A stretch of 64,000 nt of DNA from Rugamonas brunnea (GTDB lineage: Bacteria; Pseudomonadota; Gammaproteobacteria; Burkholderiales; Burkholderiaceae_D), in NCBI RefSeq assembly GCF_014042345.1, contig NZ_JACEZT010000001.1, positions 558,001 to 622,000 on the forward strand, read 5' to 3'. Positions 44,317 to 52,327 of the stretch are shown one piece after another. A model generated the notes under the pieces. The model was given only the letters and a program-made list of their open reading frames with translations, was not told the DNA's origin and did not search any database. Each line of letters starts with the position of its first letter. Within the stretch, counting starts at the first letter, position 1. The position numbers were made by a program, and so were the translations under genes.

Positions 44317-46532
44317 AGCGACTCCTGTTCGGCGGCAGGACGCCGCTCTTTCAGGGTGCTGCGCAAACTGTCGAGGGAAATGAAATAGCCCTGGTCGTTG
44401 ATCGGCGTGAGCGCCTGGCCCGCGTTGGTGCGGCGCTTGCGCTCCTTGACCAGCGGTGGGCAGGCATGGTCGTCGTAGTACATGACCATGCAATCGAGGC
44501 ACAACAGGCATTCCATCTGGTCGATCTTGCCGTTCTTGTCGATCGCGTGCGAACCGCAGCCGGCCGCGCAAGCGTGGCAGGTGGTGCACTCGGCCTTGCG
44601 CTTGAGGCCAAACAGGCGGAACTTGCTCGGAATCGCCAGGCCGGCGCCCATCGGGCAGATGTACTTGCAGTACGGCCGCTCGCTGATCATGGACAGGCCC
44701 AGGATGCCGCCGATGAAGATCCAGAACGGCCACGTGCGGTTCCACACGCCCACCAGGAAGGTGGTCTTGAACGGCTCGATCTCGGCCAACTTCTCGGCCA
44801 TTTCCATCGAATAGAACGACACGCCCAGCAGCACGAAGAACACGCCGTACTTGATCCACTTGAGCTTGTCGTGCAAGGCCTTGGGCAGCAGGCGCTGGTA
44901 TTTCTTCAGGCCGATGATGGCGCCGAATTTCAGGGCCAGGTGCTGCAGCGAGCCGAACGGGCACAGCCAGCCGCAGAACAGGCCGCGTCCCCAGATGAAC
45001 ACGGTGCCGATGATGAACCACCAGAACGTGAAGATGTACGGGTCGGACAGGAACAGTTCCCACTTCCACTGGTGCAGGATGGAATGGAACCACGTCATGA
45101 TCTGCGTGATGCTGGGCTGCGCCTTCAGGTAGAAGCCGAAGAAGCCGACGCTGATGATCCACAGCGCCGTGCGCGGGCCGCTGATCAGCGGTTTGCGCTT
45201 GCGGTTCGAAGCGCGCACCAGCTTGTCGCGCCGCGCATACCAGAACGCGGCTGCGCCCAGCACAACCACAAAGGCGGCGCCGACCAGGGCGTTGTTGCGC
45301 CACAGGGCTTTCCAGGCCGCTTCCGGCTGCACCACTTTCGGCCGGCCACCTTCGAGGTAGCGGTCGGCCAGCCAGTATTGCTGGTCGAAGTGGACATAGG
45401 TCTTGGTGCCGTGCTCGGTGTCCTGCTTGTTGGCCAGCATGGTCAGCTGCCACGGCCAGGCCGGGTTGAAGTCCTTGGAACGGATGATGAAGATGGCCGA
45501 TTCCTTGAACTCGGGCACATCCTTCGGTTCCAGCCGGTACAGGTTCAGGTAGTCGGTGTCGCGGAAGGTGAAGGTGACGGGGTCCTGGCGCACCTGGATG
45601 CGGTCGTAGATGCCGCCGCGCACGAAGCCGGAACCCTTGAACGAGGTCTGGCCCTTGGCGATCAGGAAGATCGCGTGCTCGTTGGGCTTGAGGTCTTCCA
45701 TCAGGCGCTGGTAGCCGTGCTCGCCCAGGATGCTGTTGCCGATGGTGGGCACGTTGAGGTAGCCGAAATACAGGTCCATGTAGGGACCGCCGCTGTCGCT
45801 CACGCCGACGTCGGCGGCCGACACCAGCAGGTGGCCGACGCTGCCCTCGGCGGCCAGCTTGGCCCAGTCGAGCCGCTCGTTGAGCGCCGTGAAGTGCGCC
45901 GGCGGCCGCTCGGCCGTGGTGAAGATGCCGACCTGGCGCCCGATTTCATAGGCGCTGCGGGAGATGACCTGGTTTTCCGCGATGGCGGTGACGGTGGCGC
46001 CGCTGATGGCGTCCAGCCCGACGGCGCCGGTGGCCGCGTCGCCATGGCCGATTTCGAGTTTGGCGTCGCCTTTGCGGCCCACGTACTGGGCTATGAATTT
46101 CAGCAGCGCCGACTCGGGGATGCCGGCCAGCAGGATTGGTTCGGAGTGTTTCAGTACTCGCACGCCCGTGATCACGCCCTGGCGGTCCATGCCGATCAGG
46201 GTCACGACGGGTTTGCCGGAATAAGCGGGAATATCGACCACGTCGGTCGAGAGGAACACATACCCCAGCAGTTTTTCATGCTGGTCCGCGCCCTTGCCCC
46301 ATGCTTCCACATAGGCAGGCGCGCCTTTGCGCTGAGAAAAGCGCGTGGCCTGCGGCAGCACGTCGGTGCACGGCGCGTAGGCACACAAATCCGGGCCGTG
46401 CAGCATTTCCGGGGGCAGCTCGGCGTCGTAGACCGTGGCGCGCGCCGGGATGGCGCACAACACGGTCAACAACGCGCCGAGCAGCACCAGGCAGTGCCGC
46501 ACGACACGGGGCAAACGAAAACAGATTGTCAT
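44313..46532 (-). CDS. nosR: NosR, membrane flavoprotein / polyferredoxin
   Basis: A 739-residue inner-membrane protein needed for N2O reduction and nosZ expression. A signal peptide is followed by a periplasmic FMN-binding domain with the flavinylation site SGATVT (about 180). A membrane part comes next with CGWLCPFG and CKYICPMG, then two ferredoxin-like clusters CTTCHACAAGC and CLLCLDC at the cytoplasmic C-terminus. It passes electrons from the quinol pool to NosZ. The apbE at the operon end would attach the FMN. It lies 15 bases after nosZ, reversing the common nosR-nosZ order. Confidence 0.96.
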   Translation of the reverse strand: MTICFRLPRVVRHCLVLLGALLTVLCAIPARATVYDAELPPEMLHGPDLCAYAPCTDVLPQATRFSQRKGAPAYVEAWGKGADQHEKLLGYVFLSTDVVDIPAYSGKPVVTLIGMDRQGVITGVRVLKHSEPILLAGIPESALLKFIAQYVGRKGDAKLEIGHGDAATGAVGLDAISGATVTAIAENQVISRSAYEIGRQVGIFTTAERPPAHFTALNERLDWAKLAAEGSVGHLLVSAADVGVSDSGGPYMDLYFGYLNVPTIGNSILGEHGYQRLMEDLKPNEHAIFLIAKGQTSFKGSGFVRGGIYDRIQVRQDPVTFTFRDTDYLNLYRLEPKDVPEFKESAIFIIRSKDFNPAWPWQLTMLANKQDTEHGTKTYVHFDQQYWLADRYLEGGRPKVVQPEAAWKALWRNNALVGAAFVVVLGAAAFWYARRDKLVRASNRKRKPLISGPRTALWIISVGFFGFYLKAQPSITQIMTWFHSILHQWKWELFLSDPYIFTFWWFIIGTVFIWGRGLFCGWLCPFGSLQHLALKFGAIIGLKKYQRLLPKALHDKLKWIKYGVFFVLLGVSFYSMEMAEKLAEIEPFKTTFLVGVWNRTWPFWIFIGGILGLSMISERPYCKYICPMGAGLAIPSKFRLFGLKRKAECTTCHACAAGCGSHAIDKNGKIDQMECLLCLDCMVMYYDDHACPPLVKERKRRTNAGQALTPINDQGYFISLDSLRSTLKERRPAAEQESL

Positions 46533-46547
46533 CGGATGCCCGGCTTC

Positions 46548-48491
46548 TTACGCTTCCACCAGCAGACGGCTGCGCATTTCCAGGTGCAGCGCGTGGCAGA
46601 AGTGGGTGCAGTAGATCCAGAACGCACCGGCATGGTCAGCCTTGAAGGTGACCGACTTGGTCTCCTGCGGGTTGACGATGAAGCAGATGTCGTAGGTCGG
46701 GATCGCGCAACCGTGGGTCAGATCTTCCACCTTGTCGTGGTTGGTCAGGATCAGCGTCACTTCGTCGCCCTTCTTGACCTTGATCTCCGGCAGGCTGTAG
46801 TTCGGCGCCACCGACATCATGCGCACCGTGACCTTGTTGCCCTGGCGGGTGATGCCGGCGTTCTCCGGTTTCACGGCCAGCGGGAAGTCGTCCATGTTGT
46901 AGATCTGGCGCGTCTTGACCACGTCGCGGCGCACGATGATGCCGTCGTGCGGTTCCGAGTACGCCGTGTGGTCGGCCACCAGCTTCATGGTCGAGCCGCT
47001 GATGTCGATCAGCTGTTCCGTTTCCGGATGCAGCGGGCCGACCGGCAGGAAACGGTCTTTCGAGAACTTGTTACCCGAGTTCAGGTACTTGCCGTCCGCT
47101 TCCTTGGTCTCGCCCATCGAGGCGTAGTTGTGGCCAGGCTGGTAGTGCACGTCCATCTTCTCGACGATGACCTTGGCGTTCTTGTCGCCCTTGAACTGGG
47201 CGATGGCGGCGTCCACGTTCCACTTCACGCACTGGCTGTCCAGGAACAGCGAGGTGTAGGCGTTGCCGCGGCCGTCGAAGGCCGTGTGCAGTGGGCCCAG
47301 GCCGATTTCGGGCTCGGCCACCACGGCGTCGCGCTCGGTCTTCAGTTGACCGTCGAACCACTTGAGCACCAGCGACAGGTCGATCACGGTGGCGGTCGGC
47401 GACAGCTTGCCCGAGCACACGAAGTATTTGCCATCCGGGCTGGCGTTCACGCCGTGCGGGTTCTTGCCCACCGGGACGTAGCAGGTGACAGCCGATTTCG
47501 GATCGCCGTTGGCGGCTTTGCGGCCATCGACCACTGGCACTTTCGAGCTGCCGATGGTGACGAACTTGCCGGCCTTGACCAGCGCTTCGATGCGGGCCAC
47601 GTTGAAGAACACGCAGGCGTCGCGCTCGGCCGACATCATGCCGGTCAGGTCATGCGCGTTTTCCGTGTTGTACTGGTTGGAGGCGGCCAGCTTGCCGTCA
47701 TACGAGGTGGCCACCAGGTCCATGTTGCCGTCCACGCGGCACTGCCACTTCACTTCCATCGAGTCGGCGTCAACGCAGCTGAACAGGCAGCCCCATTTGT
47801 CCGGATCGTTCACATCGTGGCCATCGTTGGGCAGCGGGATGTGGAATTCGGCGCCGCAGAACACGCGGGTGGTGTAGTTGATCTTCGGATCGACCGGGTC
47901 GCACTTGTCCGGGAAGATGCCGTGGAAGCCCATCACGTTCGGCAGCTTGGTGATCTTGTCGCATTCCATCGTATCCATGCGGATACGGGCCAGGCGCGAG
48001 TGGATCTTGTCGTTGACCCACAGGAAGCGGCCGTCATAGGTGCCGTCCTTGTAGCTGCCGTGCACGTGGTGGGTGTCGCCGGTCTTGTATTCGAGCGAGC
48101 CGTCGGCCTTGGTGCCGATGATCTTCTTCGATTCGTTGGTGATACCCCAGCCGACCATGCAGTCGATATTGAACACGGGGATGCGCTTCAGCGTGCGACC
48201 CGAAGGCAGACCGATGATGCGCGCTTCGCCGCCGTGGCCGGCGCTGGTGAAGGCATAGTAGTCATCGAGCTGGCCCGGTGCGATCTCGTGGCCACCGCCG
48301 CCCTTGGCTGCGGCCGCAGCCGAAGCGGAGGCGCTGCCCTTGGCGGCACCGCCCTCTTCCTTGCAGCCGGCCAGACCCAGCGTGGCGCCAGCCAGGCCCA
48401 GCATTGCGCTCTTGCCGAGGAAGCCGCGTCGTGCGTTGACGACGTCGGTGTCCAGTTCCTTGCCTGCCTTGTTGCTGCTATCCCTATCCAT
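46548..48491 (-). CDS. nosZ: nitrous-oxide reductase (clade I type)
   Basis: Periplasmic enzyme reducing N2O to N2; 647 residues. The Tat motif RRGFLGKSA near the N-terminus marks it as clade I, exported folded. All seven CuZ histidines can be placed: HH in DTHHVHGSY, then GFHGIF, KNPHGV, GPLHTA, YQPGHN and EPHDG. The CuA site is CTHFCHALHLEM (C628, C632, H636, M639). The ATG at 48491 follows CAGGAG. The Tat helix ends in LGLAGCK, a possible lipobox, and an Ala/Ser/Gly linker follows. First gene of the nos operon, with an FNR-like box upstream. Confidence 0.97.
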   Translation of the reverse strand: MDRDSSNKAGKELDTDVVNARRGFLGKSAMLGLAGATLGLAGCKEEGGAAKGSASASAAAAAKGGGGHEIAPGQLDDYYAFTSAGHGGEARIIGLPSGRTLKRIPVFNIDCMVGWGITNESKKIIGTKADGSLEYKTGDTHHVHGSYKDGTYDGRFLWVNDKIHSRLARIRMDTMECDKITKLPNVMGFHGIFPDKCDPVDPKINYTTRVFCGAEFHIPLPNDGHDVNDPDKWGCLFSCVDADSMEVKWQCRVDGNMDLVATSYDGKLAASNQYNTENAHDLTGMMSAERDACVFFNVARIEALVKAGKFVTIGSSKVPVVDGRKAANGDPKSAVTCYVPVGKNPHGVNASPDGKYFVCSGKLSPTATVIDLSLVLKWFDGQLKTERDAVVAEPEIGLGPLHTAFDGRGNAYTSLFLDSQCVKWNVDAAIAQFKGDKNAKVIVEKMDVHYQPGHNYASMGETKEADGKYLNSGNKFSKDRFLPVGPLHPETEQLIDISGSTMKLVADHTAYSEPHDGIIVRRDVVKTRQIYNMDDFPLAVKPENAGITRQGNKVTVRMMSVAPNYSLPEIKVKKGDEVTLILTNHDKVEDLTHGCAIPTYDICFIVNPQETKSVTFKADHAGAFWIYCTHFCHALHLEMRSRLLVEA

Positions 48492-48566
48492 CTGTTTTTC
48501 TCCTGAGTGTGCATACATCGGTACAGCGGGTTGCCGCGCAGCGCGCGCGGTCCCGGGCCAGCGAGC

Positions 48567-48572
48567 ATTGTC
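48567..48572 (-). promoter_or_regulatory. putative nosZ -10 element
   Basis: GACAAT on the minus strand (48572-48567) matches TATAAT in four of six positions. With a start near 48560, the FNR-like box is centred about 42 bases upstream, the spacing of class II activation. Confidence 0.45.
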
Positions 48573-48595
48573 TTGCTTCAACAGGGCAATCTTGA

Positions 48596-48609
48596 ATGAT
48601 CTGAGTCAA
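48596..48609 (-). promoter_or_regulatory. FNR/DNR-type box of the nos operon
   Basis: On the minus strand TTGAC-TCAG-ATCAT matches the consensus TTGAT-N4-ATCAA in eight of ten positions. It is the only such site I noticed near nosZ, and its spacing to the candidate -10 fits oxygen- or NO-responsive activation. Confidence 0.6.
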
Positions 48610-48856
48610 GAAATTTTGAAGCCGCGACAATGCGCTGACCGACCTGGGCAGTGTAGGCAGCGGCGCGTGCGCCCGCTATCGGTGAATAGTGGGTCCGCTG
48701 GTGGCAATGGGAACTAGCACAGCTAGGCCTTAGGAACTAGGCGCCCGCATCGGAAGGCGTATTGCGCGCGGGGCCGCGCGTGCCGTAGCATGGCCGCTCG
48801 CCTACCGCTCCGATCTGCAGGCAGCGCCGGGCGCCATGAAAGAGGAAGTGCGTCTG

Positions 48857-49054
48857 ATGAACGAGCATGTACCAAGCCAGGGGCGCGAATCAGCCCTGAA
48901 CATCACGATAGACCGCGACGGCACCCGCATCCACCGCCTGGTCGATGACGTGATCTATCCCGTGCGCGCCAGTCGCGCCATCGCCCGCCGCGATCCCATG
49001 GTGGAAGCGCTGTTCGGCGCGCCGAAAGTGCGCCGGCCCAAGAACAAGCAATAG
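48857..49054 (+). CDS. small hypothetical protein
   Basis: A 65-residue basic protein ending VRRPKNKQ. ATG at 48857 has AGAGGAAG about ten bases upstream; an in-frame ATG at 48836 would add seven residues. The central part (ALNITIDRDGTRIHRLVDDVIYPV) looks like a short beta-hairpin domain. I do not recognise a family. It is not obviously linked to the nos operon or the diguanylate cyclase. Confidence 0.45.
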   Translation: MNEHVPSQGRESALNITIDRDGTRIHRLVDDVIYPVRASRAIARRDPMVEALFGAPKVRRPKNKQ

Positions 49055-49149
49055 CACGCCACCGGGCGCTTTGGCGGCCCGGCGACAACGGCGCGCGGGC
49101 TCCGGCGATCGCATTAATTAATTGCCTTTTTGCATTATTCGGGTCACAC

Positions 49150-49162
49150 TCACATGATGTGA
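49150..49162. promoter_or_regulatory. 13-bp palindrome before the diguanylate cyclase gene
   Basis: TCACAT-G-ATGTGA is a perfect inverted repeat seven bases upstream of the GTG start. It could be an operator or affect ribosome access. A looser TCACAC...GTGTGA pair brackets it. Confidence 0.35.
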
Positions 49163-49168
49163 TTTTGT

Positions 49169-50212
49169 GTGAGAATTGATGCCTTGAAACATCCGCCGCA
49201 GTATCTTCGCCTCGATACCGCCACGTTGCTTGAGGTGATCCGTACCCATACGGAAATTGCCCGCTGCGGCCTTGACCTCGGCGGCGTGATGGCGCTCGTG
49301 TGCGAACGCGCCCAGGCGCTGACCCACGCCACCGGCGCCGTGATCGAAATCGCCGACGGCGAGGAGATGGTCTACCGCGCCGTCTCGGGCAGCGCTGCGG
49401 GGCAGCTGGGCTTACGCATTCCAGTCGCCGGCAGTATGTCGGGACTGTGCGTGCGCTCCAGGCGCATCCTGCTGTGCGCGGACTCGGAAACGGACCCGCG
49501 CGTGGACCAGGCGGCGTGCCGCAAGGTGGGGCTGCGCTCGATGGCGGTGATTCCGCTCGTCCATGACGATGTCGCGGTGGGCGCGCTCAAGGTGATCTCG
49601 ACCGAGGTCAACGCATTTCACGACAAGCATACGGCGGTGCTCGAATTGATGTCCGAGCTGATCGGCGCGGCCATGTTCCATGCCGCCAAGCTCGAATCGA
49701 GCGCGCTCTACCACAGCGCCACCCATGACGCGCTCACCAATCTCGCCAACCGTGCGCTCTACTACGACCGGCTGCGCCACAGCGTGGCACAAGCCGAGCG
49801 TCGGCAAGGGCGGTTCGGCGTGCTGTGCATCGATATGGACGGCCTGAAAGCCATCAACGACCACTTTGGCCATCGGGCCGGCGATGCCGCCATCCGGGCC
49901 GTCGCGCAACGCATCAACGCCCAGATCCGCGACATGGATCTGGCCGCGCGGGTCGGCGGCGACGAGTTCTGCGTGATCCTGTCGAATGTCAGCAACACCG
50001 CCAGCGTTGAGCAAAAGAAGCAGGCGCTGTACGCGTCCATCCAGGGCGAGTTTGAATTCGAGGGGCGGCAAATGCCGCTCGGCGCCAGCATCGGCGCCGC
50101 CGTCTACCCGGACGACGCCGGGCAGCTGGAACAGTTGCTGGAAGTGGCCGATCAACGCATGTACGCCAGCAAACGGGCGCGCAAGCAGCAACTGGCCGCC
50201 ACACTGCCTTAG
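49169..50212 (+). CDS. GAF-GGDEF diguanylate cyclase
   Basis: A 347-residue cytosolic enzyme making cyclic di-GMP. The N-terminal GAF domain (about 20-175, ALTHATGAVIEIADGEEMVYRAVSG) is the sensor. The GGDEF domain has the signature DALTNLANRALYYDRL, active site RVGGDEFCVIL, and an RDMD inhibitory site five residues before it, so product inhibition is expected. The start is GTG at 49169 with a poor ribosome site; no ATG gives the full GAF domain. The likely ligand of the GAF domain is unknown. Confidence 0.92.
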   Translation: MRIDALKHPPQYLRLDTATLLEVIRTHTEIARCGLDLGGVMALVCERAQALTHATGAVIEIADGEEMVYRAVSGSAAGQLGLRIPVAGSMSGLCVRSRRILLCADSETDPRVDQAACRKVGLRSMAVIPLVHDDVAVGALKVISTEVNAFHDKHTAVLELMSELIGAAMFHAAKLESSALYHSATHDALTNLANRALYYDRLRHSVAQAERRQGRFGVLCIDMDGLKAINDHFGHRAGDAAIRAVAQRINAQIRDMDLAARVGGDEFCVILSNVSNTASVEQKKQALYASIQGEFEFEGRQMPLGASIGAAVYPDDAGQLEQLLEVADQRMYASKRARKQQLAATLP

Positions 50213-50428
50213 CCCCCCCTCACCGCTGCGCGCAGCCGCGCCAGCCTTGGCCCGCTTGCCTTCTTCAACTGTCTTAATTTTCCAACAGAGCCACGAAAAC
50301 AATAGCAAATGAAAAATATTTCAGTAAAATGAACTCACAATATCGCAGCAAAGCAACACCATAACAATGAAATCTGCTCGCGCCACAAGCGCAACCGCAG
50401 TGCCGCACAATCTCATCGGGAGAAACAC

Positions 50429-50521
50429 ATGTTGTTGAGCACCTTGAGTACCGCTTTTGGCAGCCTCCGTCATCCCCACGTCTTCCATCCCGTCAGTCGC
50501 CCCCAACGTTCCCCCGCGTAG
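50429..50521 (+). CDS. possible 30-residue small protein
   Basis: ATG at 50429 is preceded by GGGAGAAACAC, a good ribosome site. The peptide begins MLLSTLSTAFGSL and ends in a Pro/Arg/His-rich tail PQRSPA. I recognise no family. It may be an unannotated small gene or chance; comparison with relatives would decide. Confidence 0.25.
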   Translation: MLLSTLSTAFGSLRHPHVFHPVSRPQRSPA

Positions 50522-50695
50522 CCGCTTTTTGCGCCGCCACAAATCATTTAACCCATAAGCAATGCTCGTGCTCTTGATGACAAGAGACGATGCGCTGCCG
50601 CAGCATTTTTTCGCGCTCGCCGATAGTCGAGAGCGTTAAAATATACTCACGCTTGTTGACGCATGGCAGCATGTAGACAGCGGAGTAAGAGCAGA

Positions 50696-50714
50696 TTGTC
50701 CGCTAGCAGGACAA
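50696..50714. promoter_or_regulatory. hairpin in the leader of the EXORDIUM-like gene
   Basis: TTGTCC and GGACAA pair across a 7-base loop (GCTAGCA), 34 bases before the start codon. Function unknown; an operator or a leader hairpin are both possible. Confidence 0.3.
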
Positions 50715-50748
50715 CTTTGATGTTCCACACCCCCACGGAGAAATCAAC

Positions 50749-51696
50749 ATGACTTTGCGCCTCAAGCTTACTTTGCTCGCTGCCAGCCTGGCATGCGCCA
50801 CCGCCGCCCATGCCGGCGTGATCAAGGAGTCCAAGGACTCCATCTTCAAACCAACCGGCAAGGGCTGGGGCGAACTGGACCTGGACTCCATGAGCCATCC
50901 GGAGAAAGCGGCCACGCTCAAGGCGCGCCGCACCTCCAACCTGACCTACCAGGGCGGCCCCGTGATGGTGGCGCCGACCAACAATGTGTATTACATCTGG
51001 TACGGCAGCAACTGGGACACCGGTAACGGCCCCGCTTCCAAGAGTGTGCTGACCACGCTGGCGCAATCGATCGGCGGCTCGCCCTACTTCAACATCAACA
51101 CCACCTACTACAACGGCAGCAACACCCACGTGAGCAACAGCGTCAAGCTGGCCGGCAGCATCACCAACAGCGGCACCCTGGGCACCCAGCTGACGGACGC
51201 CAACATCCAGACCATCGTGACCAACGCCATCTCGTCCGGCGCCCTGCCGCTCGACAGCAACGCCGTCTACTTCGTGATGACCGACAGCGCCACCACCGCC
51301 ACTTCGGGCTTCTGCACCCAGTACTGCGGCTGGCACACCAACACCACCGTGAGCGGCCAGAACATCAAGTACGCCTTCGTGGGCAACCCCGAAACCCAGT
51401 GCCCGTCGGCCTGCGGCGCCAACACGCCGAGCCCGAACAACACGCCGGGCGCCGACGCCATGGCCAGCATCTTCGCGCATGAACTGGAAGAAGCCGTCAC
51501 CGATCCGGACGGCAACGCCTGGTACTCGCTGCAAAGCGGCATGGAGAATGGCGACAAGTGCGCGTGGACCTTCGGCACCACCTCGCTGGCCTCCAATGGC
51601 GCCAAGTACAACGTCACGCTGGGCGGCCTGAAGTACCTGATCCAGCAGAACTGGACGCTGCTGCCGTCGCAAGCATGCACCATGCAGTATCCCTAA
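50749..51696 (+). CDS. secreted EXORDIUM/PHI-1-like protein
   Basis: A 315-residue protein with a signal peptide (MTLRLKLTLLAASLACATAAHA). The body matches the plant phosphate-induced protein 1 / EXORDIUM family: LTYQGGPVMVAPTNNVYYIWYGSNW near the N-terminus and the C-terminal SIFAHELEEAVTDPDGNAWY. The HELEEAVTDPDG stretch resembles a zinc-binding HExxE/D site, so peptidase activity is possible but not shown. Six Cys (FCTQYC, QCPSAC, DKC, QAC) point to disulfides. CGGAG before the ATG is the ribosome site. It leads a row of genes that includes a DsbC-type isomerase and a lipase foldase. Confidence 0.8.
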   Translation: MTLRLKLTLLAASLACATAAHAGVIKESKDSIFKPTGKGWGELDLDSMSHPEKAATLKARRTSNLTYQGGPVMVAPTNNVYYIWYGSNWDTGNGPASKSVLTTLAQSIGGSPYFNINTTYYNGSNTHVSNSVKLAGSITNSGTLGTQLTDANIQTIVTNAISSGALPLDSNAVYFVMTDSATTATSGFCTQYCGWHTNTTVSGQNIKYAFVGNPETQCPSACGANTPSPNNTPGADAMASIFAHELEEAVTDPDGNAWYSLQSGMENGDKCAWTFGTTSLASNGAKYNVTLGGLKYLIQQNWTLLPSQACTMQYP

Positions 51697-51765
51697 GCCC
51701 GATGGTGTAGCATGAAGTCAGGCCGCCGCGCGTCCGGTGCGGCGGCCATTCTTACCGGAACAAGT

Positions 51766-52296
51766 ATGCCCAAGTACCTGCTGACCTTGCCGACGTTGCT
51801 GACTCTGCTGTCCCTGGCCACGCCGCCCGCGCTGGCCGCCGAAGCGCAAAAGCGCATCGTCCCCACCGTGACGCTGACGGTGAAACAATTCTCCGAGCTG
51901 GAAGAAGACTGGCTGCAAGCCGTGCGCCAGCACGACACGGACGCCCTGAACCGGCTGGTGGCCGACAACTTCGAACTGCGCACCTCTGCCGCTCCCGGCC
52001 GCCCGACGGCGCGCGCCGAATGGCTCAAGCAGGCGCAGGCCGGCGCGCCGTTCGACTCGCGCATCGAGCAGATGGCCGTGCATGAATATGGCCAGCTGAT
52101 GGTGGTCAGCTTCCTGTGGAAACTGGACGTGCCCAAGACCTCACCCCTGCCCCAGCAAGTGTTCGTGATCGACACCTGGAAACAGGGCGACAATGGCTGG
52201 CAGGTGCTGACCCGCTACGCCGCGCCGGTGCAGGCCGGCGCCAAGGCCGTGCCAGGCGCCGAACCGGGCCCGCCGGCCGTCGACAAGAAAATCTGA
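51766..52296 (+). CDS. secreted NTF2-like (DUF4440) protein
   Basis: A 176-residue protein with a signal peptide (MPKYLLTLPTLLTLLSLATPPALA). The rest is a small NTF2-like/SnoaL domain of the DUF4440 kind (LEEDWLQAVRQHDTDALNRLVADNFELRT, then WQVLTRYAAPV at the C-terminus). Such domains bind small ligands or act as isomerases; no active residues can be named here. ATG at 51766 is used, as the 18 upstream codons do not form part of a signal peptide. It is 31 bases before the foldase gene. Confidence 0.75.
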   Translation: MPKYLLTLPTLLTLLSLATPPALAAEAQKRIVPTVTLTVKQFSELEEDWLQAVRQHDTDALNRLVADNFELRTSAAPGRPTARAEWLKQAQAGAPFDSRIEQMAVHEYGQLMVVSFLWKLDVPKTSPLPQQVFVIDTWKQGDNGWQVLTRYAAPVQAGAKAVPGAEPGPPAVDKKI

Positions 52297-52327
52297 AGCC
52301 CGCGCCCTCCCCTGCGGCGAACGATCC

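Larger units (their letters stand above)
48492..48835. other. nos operon upstream region
   Basis: This gap holds the nosZ promoter and FNR/DNR-type box (48596-48609) and then about 220 bases in which I see no gene, terminator or clear repeat. Confidence 0.5.
50213..50748. other. AT-rich intergenic region with a possible small gene
   Basis: The 536 bases contain an AT-rich start (50290-50345), a possible 30-codon gene (50429-50521), a TATACT element at 50642-50647 that may start the EXORDIUM-like gene, and a hairpin at 50696-50714. No larger gene is visible on either strand. Confidence 0.5.

Noticed and set aside
43000..45453. nosD frame extended 1.1 kb upstream
   Set aside because: The extension runs through nosR; GTG at 44316 with CAGGAG and a signal peptide directly after is the real start.
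44466..48506. 1346-codon open frame on the plus strand
   Set aside because: It lies opposite nosR and nosZ, whose every key motif is intact; the frame is a by-product of high third-position GC and has His/Gln/Val-rich, low-complexity translation.
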